Shown: positions 18,056-27,291 of the stretch, in pieces
How positions within the stretch are numbered: the stretch's first letter is position 1
Layout: the number at the start of each line of letters is the position of its first letter
From: Pseudomonas sp. JQ170C
Lineage (GTDB): Bacteria > Pseudomonadota > Gammaproteobacteria > Pseudomonadales > Pseudomonadaceae
Direction of reading: 5' to 3'
NCBI RefSeq assembly: GCF_035581345.1
Contig: NZ_CP141608.1
Location: 1,444,001-1,508,000 of the forward strand
DNA length: 64,000 nucleotides
Position numbers and translations under genes: made by a program
Notes under the pieces: generated by a model
Told to the model about the DNA's origin: nothing
The model's input: only the letters and a program-made list of their open reading frames with translations
Databases searched by the model: none

Positions 18056-18808
18056 GTGAGCCGCCTTTTACTGAATTGCGATATGGGTGAGAGTTTTGGC
18101 AGCTGGACCATGGGCCTGGATGCCCAGGTCATGCCGTTTGTCGATTGCGCCAACATTGCCTGCGGCTTTCACGCTGGCGATCCCGGCATCATGCGCCACA
18201 CCGTGGCCCTGGCCGTGGCCAGCAACGTGCGCATCGGCGCGCACCCGGCCTACCAGGACCTGGTCGGTTTCGGCCGTCGCTCCATGGCCTGCAGCGCCGA
18301 CGAAATCCGCGACCTGCTGCACTACCAGATCGGTGCGCTGGACGGCATCTGCCGTACCCAGGGCACCCGCGTTGCCTACGTCAAACCCCACGGTGCGCTG
18401 TACAACGACATGATGGCCGACCCACAGAAGCTGCGCGCGGTGCTCCAGGCCGTGGCGCAATACAACCGGGAACTGCCGTTGATGCTCATGGCCACCGCCG
18501 ATAACAGCGCGGCCCAGGCGTTGGGCGACGAGTACGGCGTACCCCTGTGGTTCGAGGCCTTTGCCGACCGTGCCTACGACGCCGCCGGACACCTGGTGTC
18601 GCGGCGCCTGCCGGGCGCGGTGCACCACGATCCGGCAACAATTGTCGACCAGGCCCTGCGCCTGGCCCGTGGCGAGCCCTTGGTCGCGGTAGATGGCAGC
18701 GAGTTGCGCCTGCAGGCCCAGACCCTCTGCGTACACGGTGACAACGACAGTTCGGTGGCGGCGGTGCAGCAGATCCGCCAGGCCCTCGATGCCCTGGTGG
18801 CGTCATGA
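18056..18808 (+). CDS. pxpA: 5-oxoprolinase subunit PxpA (LamB/YcsF family)
   Basis: 250-residue subunit of the ATP-dependent PxpABC 5-oxoprolinase, which opens 5-oxoproline to glutamate. The family pattern is clear: [12 protein letters not shown] at the N-terminus, [33 protein letters not shown], and [12 protein letters not shown] start at the GTG at 18056, preceded by AGAAGGAG with seven-base spacing, rather than the upstream ATG at 18017 that lies inside the permease gene. It ends with ATGA overlapping pxpB. Confidence 0.93.
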   Translation: MSRLLLNCDMGESFGSWTMGLDAQVMPFVDCANIACGFHAGDPGIMRHTVALAVASNVRIGAHPAYQDLVGFGRRSMACSADEIRDLLHYQIGALDGICRTQGTRVAYVKPHGALYNDMMADPQKLRAVLQAVAQYNRELPLMLMATADNSAAQALGDEYGVPLWFEAFADRAYDAAGHLVSRRLPGAVHHDPATIVDQALRLARGEPLVAVDGSELRLQAQTLCVHGDNDSSVAAVQQIRQALDALVAS

Positions 18809-19509
18809 GTTACCGCATTGAAACGGTGGCCATCGACTGCCTGATGGTGCGCCTGTTTGACGCCATCGATGAAACCAACATGCCGTGGATGCTGGCGGCC
18901 AGCCAGCGCTTGCGGGCGGTATTTGGCGAGTACCTGATCGACCTGGTGCCGTCGTACACCACGGCGATGGTGCATTTCGACTTGCTGCAGCTATCGCCGG
19001 AGCAGGCCCGGGTGCTGGTTCGCGAGGCACTGGAAAACCTGCAGCCGGACAACGGCAGCGGCGGGCGCCAGCACGAGATTCCGGTGTGGTACGACCTAAG
19101 CGTCGGCCCGGAGCTGAGCCTGCTGGCGGACCGTTGCCGCACTTCGGTGGCCGATATCGTGCGCTGCCACAGTGAGCGCGAGTACCAGGTGTTCGCGTTG
19201 GGGTTCGCCCCAGGCTTTGCCTTCATGGGCCTGGTCGAAGAGGCCCTGGCCGCGCCGCGCCTGGCCACGCCACGCAAGCGCGTTGCCGCAGGCAGTGTGG
19301 GCATCGCCGAGCGCCAGACAGCGGCTTACCCCGCAGTGTCGCCCGGTGGCTGGAACCTGATCGGCCGCACCCCGAGCAAACTCTTTGACCGCGAGCGTGA
19401 CGGCTACAGCTTGCTGCAGCCGGGAGACCGGGTGCGCTTCGTGGCCGTGGATCGCGCCACCTTCATCAACCTGGGCGGCGATGATGCGCCACTGGAGGCA
19501 CAGGCATGA
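18805..19509 (+). CDS. pxpB: 5-oxoprolinase subunit PxpB (KipI family)
   Basis: 234-residue KipI-like subunit. Hallmarks are the central [19 protein letters not shown], the [24 protein letters not shown] block and the [10 protein letters not shown] turn. With PxpC it forms the part of 5-oxoprolinase thought to phosphorylate the substrate. The same family in Bacillus is known as the sporulation kinase inhibitor KipI, but the tight pxpA-pxpB-pxpC coupling (ATGA overlaps at both ends) supports the metabolic role. Confidence 0.93.
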   Translation: MSYRIETVAIDCLMVRLFDAIDETNMPWMLAASQRLRAVFGEYLIDLVPSYTTAMVHFDLLQLSPEQARVLVREALENLQPDNGSGGRQHEIPVWYDLSVGPELSLLADRCRTSVADIVRCHSEREYQVFALGFAPGFAFMGLVEEALAAPRLATPRKRVAAGSVGIAERQTAAYPAVSPGGWNLIGRTPSKLFDRERDGYSLLQPGDRVRFVAVDRATFINLGGDDAPLEAQA

Positions 19510-20423
19510 GCCGCTTGATGATCGAGGCCAGCACGCCGCTGTGCCTGTTGCAGGACGCCGGGCGCTTCGGCGTGCGGCACCTGGGCGTGACCCAGGGCGG
19601 GGCGCTGGACTGGGTGTCGATGCGCTGGGCCAACTGGCTGCTGGGCAATGCCGCCGACGCCGCCGTGGTGGAGATCACCTTGGGCGGTTTCAGCCTGGTG
19701 GCCGAGCAGGATTGCTGCCTGGCCCTGGCCGGTGCCGACCTGGACGCGCGCATCGACGGCGAGCCGCTCAAGCCCTGGTCCAGTTTCACCCTGAGCAAGG
19801 GCCAGCGCTTGCGCCTGAATCAGCCGTTGCAGGGAGCACGGGCTTATCTGGCAGCGCCCGGCGGTTTCGATGCGGCCCTGGTGCTGGGCAGTTGTGCCAG
19901 TGTCGTGCGTGAGGAACTGGGCGGGCTGGATGGCCAGGGTTCAGCGCTGGCCAAGGGGCAACAGCTAGGCTACAGCGGCCAGTCCACTGCCGGGCGAGCC
20001 GTGCCGCCGGCACTGCGCCCGGATTTTTCCGGCAACCACCTGGACCTGGTGCTCGGTGCTCAGGTCGGCGATTTCAGCGGGATGAGTCTGTTCGAGGCGT
20101 TCAACCGCGATTGGACCCTCGACAGCCGCGCCGATCGCATGGGCATGCGCCTGCTGGGGCCGGCCTTGCAGTACCAGGGGCCCGCGATGATTTCCGAAGG
20201 GATTCCGTTGGGTGCGGTGCAGGTGCCGCCGGACGGGCAGCCGATCGTGTTGCTCAATGATCGCCAGACCATTGGCGGCTATCCACGCCTGGGGGCGCTG
20301 ACGCCGCTGGCGTTGGCGCGCCTGGCGCAGATGCTGCCGGGGAGTGTGGTGCGGTTTGTGCCGGTGGTGCAGGACCTGGCCTGGCGGGAACAGCGGGCAT
20401 TTGTGCAGCGGTTTGGTGAGTGA
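19506..20423 (+). CDS. pxpC: 5-oxoprolinase subunit PxpC (KipA family)
   Basis: 305-residue KipA/urea-amidolyase-related domain, often annotated as biotin-dependent carboxyltransferase. Seen are QDAGRFGVRHLGVTQGGALD near the N-terminus, LALAGADLDA, and near the C-terminus SEGIPLGAVQVPPDGQPIVL with LNDRQTIGGYP. No biotin carrier or carboxylase is present nearby, which fits 5-oxoprolinase rather than a carboxylase. Last gene of the operon; a REP pair follows directly. Confidence 0.93.
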   Translation: MSRLMIEASTPLCLLQDAGRFGVRHLGVTQGGALDWVSMRWANWLLGNAADAAVVEITLGGFSLVAEQDCCLALAGADLDARIDGEPLKPWSSFTLSKGQRLRLNQPLQGARAYLAAPGGFDAALVLGSCASVVREELGGLDGQGSALAKGQQLGYSGQSTAGRAVPPALRPDFSGNHLDLVLGAQVGDFSGMSLFEAFNRDWTLDSRADRMGMRLLGPALQYQGPAMISEGIPLGAVQVPPDGQPIVLLNDRQTIGGYPRLGALTPLALARLAQMLPGSVVRFVPVVQDLAWREQRAFVQRFGE

Positions 20424-20424
20424 A

Positions 20425-20470
20425 CGTGGGGCAAGCCCGCTCCTACCGTAGGAGCGGGCGTGCCCCGCGA
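20425..20470. repeat. REP pair (inverted doublet)
   Basis: CGTGGGGCAAGCCCGCTCCTAC followed after two bases by GTAGGAGCGGGCGTGCCCCGCG. It is a slightly diverged member (GTG at the left edge, GGCGTGCC in the right arm) between the convergent ends of pxpC and the vWA protein gene. Confidence 0.93.
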
Positions 20471-20476
20471 AGCTAT

Positions 20477-21655
20477 CTATTTGGACAAGAACCGCATCCC
20501 TTCCTCCAACCCGCGCAAGGTCAGCGGGAACATCCGGTCTTCGACCAGTTCGCGCACGATGTTGGTCGAGGTGGTGTAGTTCCAGGTTTCCTTGGGGTAC
20601 GGGTTGATCCAGATGAGCTTCTTGTACTTCTCCATGAAGCGCTGCATCCACACATAACCGGCTTCTTCGTTCCAGTGCTCGACACTGCCGCCCGGTTGGG
20701 TGATTTCGTAAGGCGCCATGGCGGCGTCACCCACGAACACCACTTTGTAGTCGGCGCCGTACTTGTGCAGCAGGTCCATGGTCGAGGTGCGTTCGGAGGT
20801 GCGGCGCAGGTTGTTCTTCCACACCGACTCGTAGACGAAGTTGTGGAAGTAGTAGTACTCCAGGTGCTTGAACTCGGTCTTGCAGGCCGAGAACAACTCT
20901 TCGCAGGTCTTCACGTGGGCGTCCATCGAGCCGCCGATATCGAACAACAGCAGCAACTTGACGCTGTTGCGCCGCTCCGGTCGCATCTGGATGTTGAGCA
21001 GGCCGGCATCGCGGGCGGTGTGGTCGATGGTGCCGTCGATGTCCAGTTCGTCGGCCGCGCCCTGGCGGGCGAACTTGCGCAGCCGGCGCAGGGCCAGCTT
21101 TATATTGCGTGTGCCCAGTTCGACCTGGTCGTCGAGGTTCTTGTACTCGCGCTGGTCCCAGACCTTGACCGCCTTGCCCTGGCGCTTGCCGGCATCGCCG
21201 ACGCGAATGCCTTCGGGGTTGAAGCCACCCGAGCCGAACGGGCTGGTGCCGCCGGTGCCGATCCACTTGTTGCCACCGGCATGGCGTTCCTTCTGTTCTT
21301 CCAGGCGCTTCTTGAACTCTTCGATCAGTTTGTCCAGGCCACCCAGGGACTGGATCTGCGCGCGTTCTTCATCGGTCAGCGAGCGCTCGAATTCCTTGCG
21401 CAGCCAGTCTTCCGGAATCAGCGCTTCCAGGTGCTGGTTGAGGTTCTCAAGGCCCTTGAAGTAGGCCGAGAACGCGCGGTCGAACTTGTCGAAATGCCGT
21501 TCGTCCTTGACCAGGATCGCCCGTGACAAGTAATAGAACTCGTCCATGTCGGCGAAGGTGACTCGCTGCTTGAGCGCATTGAGCAGATCAAGCAGCTCGC
21601 GCACCGACACCGGTACCTTGGCGGCGCGCATTTCGTTGAACAGATTGAGCAGCAT
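20477..21655 (-). CDS. CoxE-like vWA domain protein
   Basis: 392-residue cytosolic protein with a C-terminal von Willebrand A domain. The metal site reads LLLFDIGGSMDAH, i.e. DxGxS rather than the textbook DxSxS, as is common in CoxE-like proteins. The N-terminal 200 residues are helical and charged (FNEMRAAKVPVSVRELLDLL). It lies 17 bases downstream of a MoxR-type AAA ATPase gene on the same strand. Such MoxR/vWA pairs act as chaperones in metal insertion or complex assembly; the client here is unknown. Confidence 0.9.
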   Translation of the reverse strand: MLLNLFNEMRAAKVPVSVRELLDLLNALKQRVTFADMDEFYYLSRAILVKDERHFDKFDRAFSAYFKGLENLNQHLEALIPEDWLRKEFERSLTDEERAQIQSLGGLDKLIEEFKKRLEEQKERHAGGNKWIGTGGTSPFGSGGFNPEGIRVGDAGKRQGKAVKVWDQREYKNLDDQVELGTRNIKLALRRLRKFARQGAADELDIDGTIDHTARDAGLLNIQMRPERRNSVKLLLLFDIGGSMDAHVKTCEELFSACKTEFKHLEYYYFHNFVYESVWKNNLRRTSERTSTMDLLHKYGADYKVVFVGDAAMAPYEITQPGGSVEHWNEEAGYVWMQRFMEKYKKLIWINPYPKETWNYTTSTNIVRELVEDRMFPLTLRGLEEGMRFLSK

Positions 21656-21672
21656 GGCAATTGCCCCCAGGC

Positions 21673-22518
21673 TCAGCGGTTACCGCGACGGCTCATGAAC
21701 GCCAGGCGCTCAAGCAGTTGCACGTCCTGTTCGTTCTTCACCAGGGCACCGGCCAGCGGCGGGATGGCCTTGGTGGGGTCGCGTTCGCGCAGCACTGCTT
21801 CGCCGATGTTGTCGGCCATCAGCAGCTTGAGCCAGTCGACCAGCTCGGAGGTAGACGGCTTTTTCTTCAGGCCCGGTACCTTGCGCACGTCGAAGAACAC
21901 GTCCAGCGCTTCACTGACCAGGTCTTTCTTGATGTTGGGGTAGTGGACATCGACGATTTTCTGCAGGGTGTCGCGGTCCGGGAAGGCGATGTAGTGGAAG
22001 AAGCAGCGGCGCAGGAAGGCGTCGGGCAGTTCTTTTTCGTTGTTGGAGGTAATGATGATGATCGGGCGCTGCTTGGCCTTGATCGTCTCGTCGGTCTCGT
22101 AAACGTAGAACTCCATCTTGTCCAGTTCCTGCAACAAGTCGTTGGGGAACTCGATGTCGGCCTTGTCGATTTCGTCGATCAGCAGGATGACCCGCTCCTC
22201 GGACTCGAACGCCTCCCAGAGCTTGCCTTTCTTGAGGTAGTTGCGCACGTCGTGGACCTTGTCCACGCCCAATTGCGAGTCACGCAGACGGCTGACCGCG
22301 TCGTACTCATACAGGCCTTGGTGGGCCTTGGTGGTCGACTTGATGTGCCAGGTGATCAGCTTGGCGCCAAAGGACTCGGCCAGCTGTTCGGCGAGCATGG
22401 TCTTGCCGGTGCCCGGCTCGCCCTTGACCAGCAGCGGCCGCTCCAGGGTGATCGCCGCGTTGACTGCCAGTTTCAGGTCGTCTGTGGCGACGTATGCGCG
22501 GGTGCCTTCGAACTTCAT
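21673..22518 (-). CDS. MoxR family AAA ATPase
   Basis: 281-residue AAA+ ATPase. Walker A is VKGEPGTGKTMLAEQLAE (residues about 30-47), Walker B is ILLIDEIDKADIEFPNDLL, and the sensor region is IIITSNNEKELPDAFLRRC. The start ATG at 22518 (MKFEGTRAYVATDDL) has AGAGGA upstream; the frame is open to 22575 but unsupported. It is first gene of the pair with the vWA protein. Together they resemble the MoxR proper subfamily partner set; a specific target cannot be named. Confidence 0.92.
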   Translation of the reverse strand: MKFEGTRAYVATDDLKLAVNAAITLERPLLVKGEPGTGKTMLAEQLAESFGAKLITWHIKSTTKAHQGLYEYDAVSRLRDSQLGVDKVHDVRNYLKKGKLWEAFESEERVILLIDEIDKADIEFPNDLLQELDKMEFYVYETDETIKAKQRPIIIITSNNEKELPDAFLRRCFFHYIAFPDRDTLQKIVDVHYPNIKKDLVSEALDVFFDVRKVPGLKKKPSTSELVDWLKLLMADNIGEAVLRERDPTKAIPPLAGALVKNEQDVQLLERLAFMSRRGNR

Positions 22519-22617
22519 GAACCGATCCTCTAACGTAGCGCCGGGGTACATGGCCCCTGGCGGAAAAATTGTCATGCACGACTATAACGCGGGCTCCGGC
22601 TGGCTGGGAACGCAGGC

Positions 22618-22642
22618 GCCTCATTCAGTCTCTGAATGAGGC
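22618..22642 (-). terminator. Possible terminator hairpin after the DUF748 gene
   Basis: Perfect 11-bp stem GCCTCATTCAG / CTGAATGAGGC with a three-base loop, 13 bases beyond the stop codon of the minus-strand DUF748 gene. No T tract follows, so it may be a processing or rho-linked end instead of an intrinsic terminator. Confidence 0.5.
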
Positions 22643-22655
22643 GTCACATCGTGAC

Positions 22656-23729
22656 TCAGTCAGACTTGGGCGCCGGTTGTTCATAACGTGCGTTGAATGC
22701 CTGGATGAAACCGTTACGCAGGATCTGCAAAAACGCTTCAAAGGCGCTGATGTCGCTTTTATGCACGCTGCCACTCAATTCCACCCGGGTGGCGAACTGG
22801 TTCTTGCGCTGGTTCTTGAGGACGGTTTCACTGCCGCCCACCAACGCCTCCCAGATCGACCGGAGGAAGCCCTTGTCTTCCTCCTTGACGTCTTGTTGCC
22901 AGTTGAACACATCGACGTCGCGCAGTAAGGGCTTGATATAGCCATTGAGTCGGCCTTTTTGTGCTTCGGCTTCGATAACCAGGTCACCGTGGCCGGCATT
23001 GAAATCGAACTTGCCGTAGGCACTGGCAAAGTCGTTGAGTCGGCGCAGCTGTATGCCGGTGGCGCGCAGGCGGAACTGGAAGTCGTCGAAATCGCTGAAC
23101 GGGTCGAAGGTGGCGCTGCTTTGCACGCTGGCATCGCCCAGTAACCTGGCCTTGCCTTCAAAGCGGGCATCGCGCCGGCCCTTGAGGTCCTGGACATTGG
23201 TCAGGTTGCGGATGCTGGCGTCGAGCTGCGTGGCCTTGAGATTGACCGGCGGCTTGGAGTTGAAATTGCGAAATGTCAGGGTGCCGTTGTCGATGCGCAC
23301 TTCGTTGAGGGTGATGGGCACCAGCTTTTCCAGCTGTTGGCGCCAGTCCGTGCCCTGACCGGTCTGGGACGCCTGTTTGCTGGGGCCATCGACGAAGTTC
23401 AGTTCGGGGCGCATGAACGCCACCTCGGCGACCACGGCGTGGTCGTACCACAGGGATCGCCAACTGACCGACAGATCAATCAGCGGGGCTTGGAGAAACG
23501 GCACGGGGACTTTGCCCGTGGTCTTGACGATGGTCAGGCCGTTGATCGTGTACGCGCCGCGCCACCAGGCCAGGTCGACGTCGGTGATCTGGCCGCGGTA
23601 GTCACCCATGTCGGCGAGCTTGTCGTTGAGGTAGTCGCGCACCAGCCAGGGCAGGGCGAGGTGCAGGCTGACCAGCAACAGCACAATGGCGAGCAGCCCC
23701 CACAAGGGCCAGCGATAGCGGCGTTTCAT
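22656..23729 (-). CDS. DUF748 family AsmA-like envelope protein
   Basis: 357-residue protein with a single N-terminal membrane anchor ([24 protein letters not shown]) and a periplasmic beta-rich body. [30 protein letters not shown] is typical of DUF748, a family related to AsmA/YhdP-type lipid-bridge proteins. The start is uncertain: the ATG at 23729 gives MKRRYRW directly before the anchor, while in-frame ATGs at 23744 and 23774 are possible. It is divergent from cysK. No specific function can be assigned. Confidence 0.82.
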   Translation of the reverse strand: MKRRYRWPLWGLLAIVLLLVSLHLALPWLVRDYLNDKLADMGDYRGQITDVDLAWWRGAYTINGLTIVKTTGKVPVPFLQAPLIDLSVSWRSLWYDHAVVAEVAFMRPELNFVDGPSKQASQTGQGTDWRQQLEKLVPITLNEVRIDNGTLTFRNFNSKPPVNLKATQLDASIRNLTNVQDLKGRRDARFEGKARLLGDASVQSSATFDPFSDFDDFQFRLRATGIQLRRLNDFASAYGKFDFNAGHGDLVIEAEAQKGRLNGYIKPLLRDVDVFNWQQDVKEEDKGFLRSIWEALVGGSETVLKNQRKNQFATRVELSGSVHKSDISAFEAFLQILRNGFIQAFNARYEQPAPKSD

Positions 23730-23861
23730 TGGCAGCACTTCCATGAGGGATATAGATCGGTTGACTCCTGTCAATCGCGTCGGTTCGTTGCATGTGGACG
23801 CACTGGCGCGGCAGGCTTACCCTTGAAGTTTTCCGTCCGCTGTATAAATAAGGACCCCGCC

Positions 23862-24836
<975 letters not shown>

Positions 24837-24909
24837 AAGGCCCTGGCGCTGATCCTGGGCAATAGGTGGGTCCTGCGGTTTGTTGCACAATCCTTAACAC
24901 TGAATGACG

Positions 24910-24936
24910 GCCCCGGTTATTTTTACCGGGGCTTGA
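24910..24936 (+). terminator. Probable terminator after cysK
   Basis: Stem GCCCCGGT / ACCGGGGC with a seven-base T-rich loop, followed by TTGATCGGTTT. The tail is weak in T, so termination efficiency is uncertain. Confidence 0.6.
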
Positions 24937-24999
24937 TCGGTTTATGATGGCCGATTAATCCGGCAGTGATGGCCAGATCGAAATTCCAAGGAGTGTTGC

Positions 25000-25935
25000 A
25001 TGACTGTTTCCTTTGTCGCCAAGGCAGGTGTATTGCTGCTGTTTTTCGGCAGTACGCTGTATGTTCACCTGCGCGGCAAGGCGCGTTTGCCGATGTTGCG
25101 CCAGTTCGTCAACCACTCGGCACTGTTCGCCCCGTACAACGCCTTGATGTACCTGTTCTCCGGTGTGCCGTCCAAACCTTACCTGGACCGCAACCGCTTT
25201 CCCGAGCTCGACGTGCTCAAGGACAACTGGCAAGTGATCCGCGAAGAGGCCATGCACCTGTTCGACGAGGGTTACATCCGCGCTGCCGAAAAAGACAACG
25301 ATGCAGGCTTCGGCTCGTTCTTCAAGAAGGGCTGGAAGCGCTTTTACCTCAAGTGGTACGACAAGGCGCTACCTTCGGCCGAAACGCTGTGCCCCAGAAC
25401 GGTCGAGCTGGTCAACAGCATCCCCAACGTCAAGGGCGCGATGTTCGCCCTGCTGCCGGGTGGCAGCCACCTCAATCCGCACCGCGACCCGTTCGCCGGT
25501 TCCCTGCGCTATCACCTGGGCCTGGCGACGCCCAACTCCGATAACTGCAGGATCTACGTCGATGGCCAGCCCTATGCCTGGCGCGACGGTGAAGACGTGA
25601 TGTTCGATGAAACCTACGTGCACTGGGTGAAGAACGAAACCGACACCACCCGGGTAATCCTGTTCTGTGACGTTGAGCGCCCGCTCAGCAGCTCGCTGAT
25701 GACCCGCATCAACCGCAACGTCAGTGCCTTCCTGGGCCGCGCCACGGCGCCGCAGAACACCGACGATGAGCGCGTGGGCGGGATCAACCAGGCCTATGCC
25801 TGGAGCAAGCGCTTCAGCAACGTCATCAGCAACCGGGTCAAGCAGTTCAAGCGTGCCAATCCCAAGGCCTACCGGGTGTTGCGCCCGGTGCTGGCGGTGG
25901 TGGTTGCCTATCTGCTGTATCACTGGTTGTTCTGA
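25000..25935 (+). CDS. lpxO: LpxO-like lipid A hydroxylase (aspartyl/asparaginyl beta-hydroxylase family)
   Basis: 311-residue protein anchored by an N-terminal hydrophobic segment (residues 5-22) and a C-terminal one (VLAVVVAYLLYHWLF). The Fe(II)/2-oxoglutarate site is seen as His161 and Asp163 in NPHRDPFAGSLRYHLG and His208 in MFDETYVHWV, with an Arg-rich strand after it. LpxO adds a 2-hydroxyl to lipid A acyl chains at the inner membrane, a Pseudomonas lipid A trait. AAGGAG precedes the ATG at 25000. EptA, another lipid A modifier, is in the same window but not linked. Confidence 0.9.
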   Translation: MTVSFVAKAGVLLLFFGSTLYVHLRGKARLPMLRQFVNHSALFAPYNALMYLFSGVPSKPYLDRNRFPELDVLKDNWQVIREEAMHLFDEGYIRAAEKDNDAGFGSFFKKGWKRFYLKWYDKALPSAETLCPRTVELVNSIPNVKGAMFALLPGGSHLNPHRDPFAGSLRYHLGLATPNSDNCRIYVDGQPYAWRDGEDVMFDETYVHWVKNETDTTRVILFCDVERPLSSSLMTRINRNVSAFLGRATAPQNTDDERVGGINQAYAWSKRFSNVISNRVKQFKRANPKAYRVLRPVLAVVVAYLLYHWLF

Positions 25936-25939
25936 TGAC

Positions 25940-26025
25940 ATCGCGGGGCAAGCCCGCTCCTACCGTTCTGATGGCATCGCGGGGCAAGCCCCGCTCCTAC
26001 AGTAGGAGCGGGCTTGCCCCGCGAT
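25940..26025. repeat. REP cluster: one single unit and one inverted doublet
   Basis: Three units: a single ATCGCGGGGCAAGCCCGCTCC at 25940-25963, then at 25975-26025 an inverted pair whose left arm has an extra C (GGGGCAAGCCCCGCTCC). They lie after lpxO and before the leader peptide and EamA gene, on the same strand, so they may separate two transcripts. Confidence 0.93.
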
Positions 26026-26074
26026 GAAGTCGCCGTTATATTCAGACACAGTTCACCTCACCGAAGACCTGCTC

Positions 26075-26236
26075 ATGCCAGCTTCCCCTCTCACCACCGT
26101 ATTCGCCACCGCGCCCGACGCGGTTGTAGTCGTGCGTGGGAGCCAGCAGCCGGCCATGATCAGTCACTACCCACCACCTGTCAGTAGCGTGGTCGTGTGC
26201 GTTGTCGCACCGCCAGGCGTGGTAGTGCTGGGCTAA
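26075..26236 (+). CDS. Putative valine-rich leader (attenuator) peptide
   Basis: Short open frame of 53 codons, 14 of them valine, ending 107 bases before an EamA transporter gene. The middle reads TAPDAVVVVRG and the end has SSVVVCVVAPPGVVVLG, so valine codons occur in four clusters and use GTT, GTA, GTC and GTG. This resembles the E. coli IvbL leader of ilvBN, which also has a TAPS...VVVV core. A possible GAAGACC ribosome site precedes the ATG; an in-frame ATG at 26024 lies in the REP. A hairpin with a short T run follows at 26276-26319. I infer a translation-coupled attenuator sensing valine supply; nothing here proves translation. Confidence 0.55.
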   Translation: MPASPLTTVFATAPDAVVVVRGSQQPAMISHYPPPVSSVVVCVVAPPGVVVLG

Positions 26237-26275
26237 GCGGCCAATCGCTGCGTCCCATCACACCTGCACCCTACT

Positions 26276-26319
26276 GAACACGGTTGACTGCCCGCAGCGG
26301 GCAGCACCGTTCGGCTTTT
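26276..26319 (+). promoter_or_regulatory. Candidate attenuator hairpin upstream of the EamA gene
   Basis: Inner stem CTGCCC / GGGCAG around GCAGC, extended by an outer helix GAAC..GGT with ACCGTTC (two-base bulge), followed by GGCTTTTCTG. It ends 25 bases before the EamA ATG and 40 bases after the leader stop begins the spacer, the position expected of a leader terminator. The T run is only four long. Confidence 0.5.
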
Positions 26320-26343
26320 CTGCCCGAATTACAGGTGGCATTC

Positions 26344-27234
26344 ATGTTTGCGCTCTCGAAAGAATCCGTGGCCTCGGCGGCCACTACCAGCCTGTTCGTC
26401 CTGCTCTGGAGTAGCGGGGCGATCGTTTCCAAGCTGGGCCTCGCCCATGCCAGTCCCTTTGCCTTTTTGCTGCTGCGTTCGGCCCTGGCCCTGTGTGGCC
26501 TGTTGCTGCTTGCGCCGCTGCTCAAACTGCGCTGGCCGCGCGGACGGGCAGGGGTGTTGCAGGCACTGGCTACCGGTGCCGTGCTGCTGGGTGCCTACCA
26601 GATCTTCTACCTGCTGGCGCTGAACACCCAGGTGACCCCCGGCATCATGGCCACGGTCATGGGCGTGCAACCGATCCTCACCGTGGTGCTGATGGAACGC
26701 CAGCGTTCCTGGAGCCGACTGTTCGGCCTGGGGCTCGGCTTGAGCGGGTTGATCATGGTGGTCTACCAGGGCATCGGCCTGGGCGGCATCTCCCTGGCCG
26801 GCATGCTGTTCGCCCTGCTGGCGCTGGCGAGCATGACGTTTGGCTCGATCATGCAAAAGCGCATCACCGACAACCCGATGGGCACCCTGCCGTTGCAGTA
26901 CATGGCCGGGCTGCTGATGTGTGCGCTGTTTGCACCCTTCCAGCCGCTGAAGCTAGACATGACGGGCAGCTTCATCGGCGCCTTGCTGTGGATGGGGCTG
27001 GTGGTGTCGCTGCTGGCGACCTTGTTGCTGTACCGGCTGATCGCCCGGGGCAACCTGGTCAATGTCACCAGCCTGTTCTACCTGGTGCCGGCGGTGACGG
27101 CGGTGATGGATTACCTGATCTTCGGCAACCGCCTGGCGGCGCTGAGCTTGCTGGGGATGGGGCTGATCGTGATCGGCTTGTTGTTCGTGTTTCGCAAGCC
27201 GGCGGCAGGTGCGGGGCAATTGCAGGCTGATTGA
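26344..27234 (+). CDS. EamA/DMT family transporter
   Basis: 296-residue inner-membrane protein with about ten hydrophobic helices in two EamA repeats (residues ~10-140 and ~150-290). The first repeat shows LFVLLWSSGAIVSKLGL, typical of the family, and the second has LFYLVPAVTAVMDYLIFG. Family members export amino acids or other small metabolites; RhtA exports threonine and homoserine. The valine-rich leader just upstream hints at a branched-chain amino acid link, which is inference. The ATG at 26344 is preceded by ACAGGTGG. A REP pair follows the stop. Confidence 0.88.
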   Translation: MFALSKESVASAATTSLFVLLWSSGAIVSKLGLAHASPFAFLLLRSALALCGLLLLAPLLKLRWPRGRAGVLQALATGAVLLGAYQIFYLLALNTQVTPGIMATVMGVQPILTVVLMERQRSWSRLFGLGLGLSGLIMVVYQGIGLGGISLAGMLFALLALASMTFGSIMQKRITDNPMGTLPLQYMAGLLMCALFAPFQPLKLDMTGSFIGALLWMGLVVSLLATLLLYRLIARGNLVNVTSLFYLVPAVTAVMDYLIFGNRLAALSLLGMGLIVIGLLFVFRKPAAGAGQLQAD

Positions 27235-27239
27235 GTGCA

Positions 27240-27289
27240 ATCGCGGGGCAAGTCCGCTCCTACAGCTAGGAGCGGGCTTGCCCCGCGAT
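27240..27289. repeat. REP pair (inverted doublet)
   Basis: ATCGCGGGGCAAGTCCGCTCC and its inverse separated by a few bases, with one C to T change in the left arm. It lies between the convergent ends of two EamA transporter genes. Confidence 0.93.
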
Positions 27290-27291
27290 CA

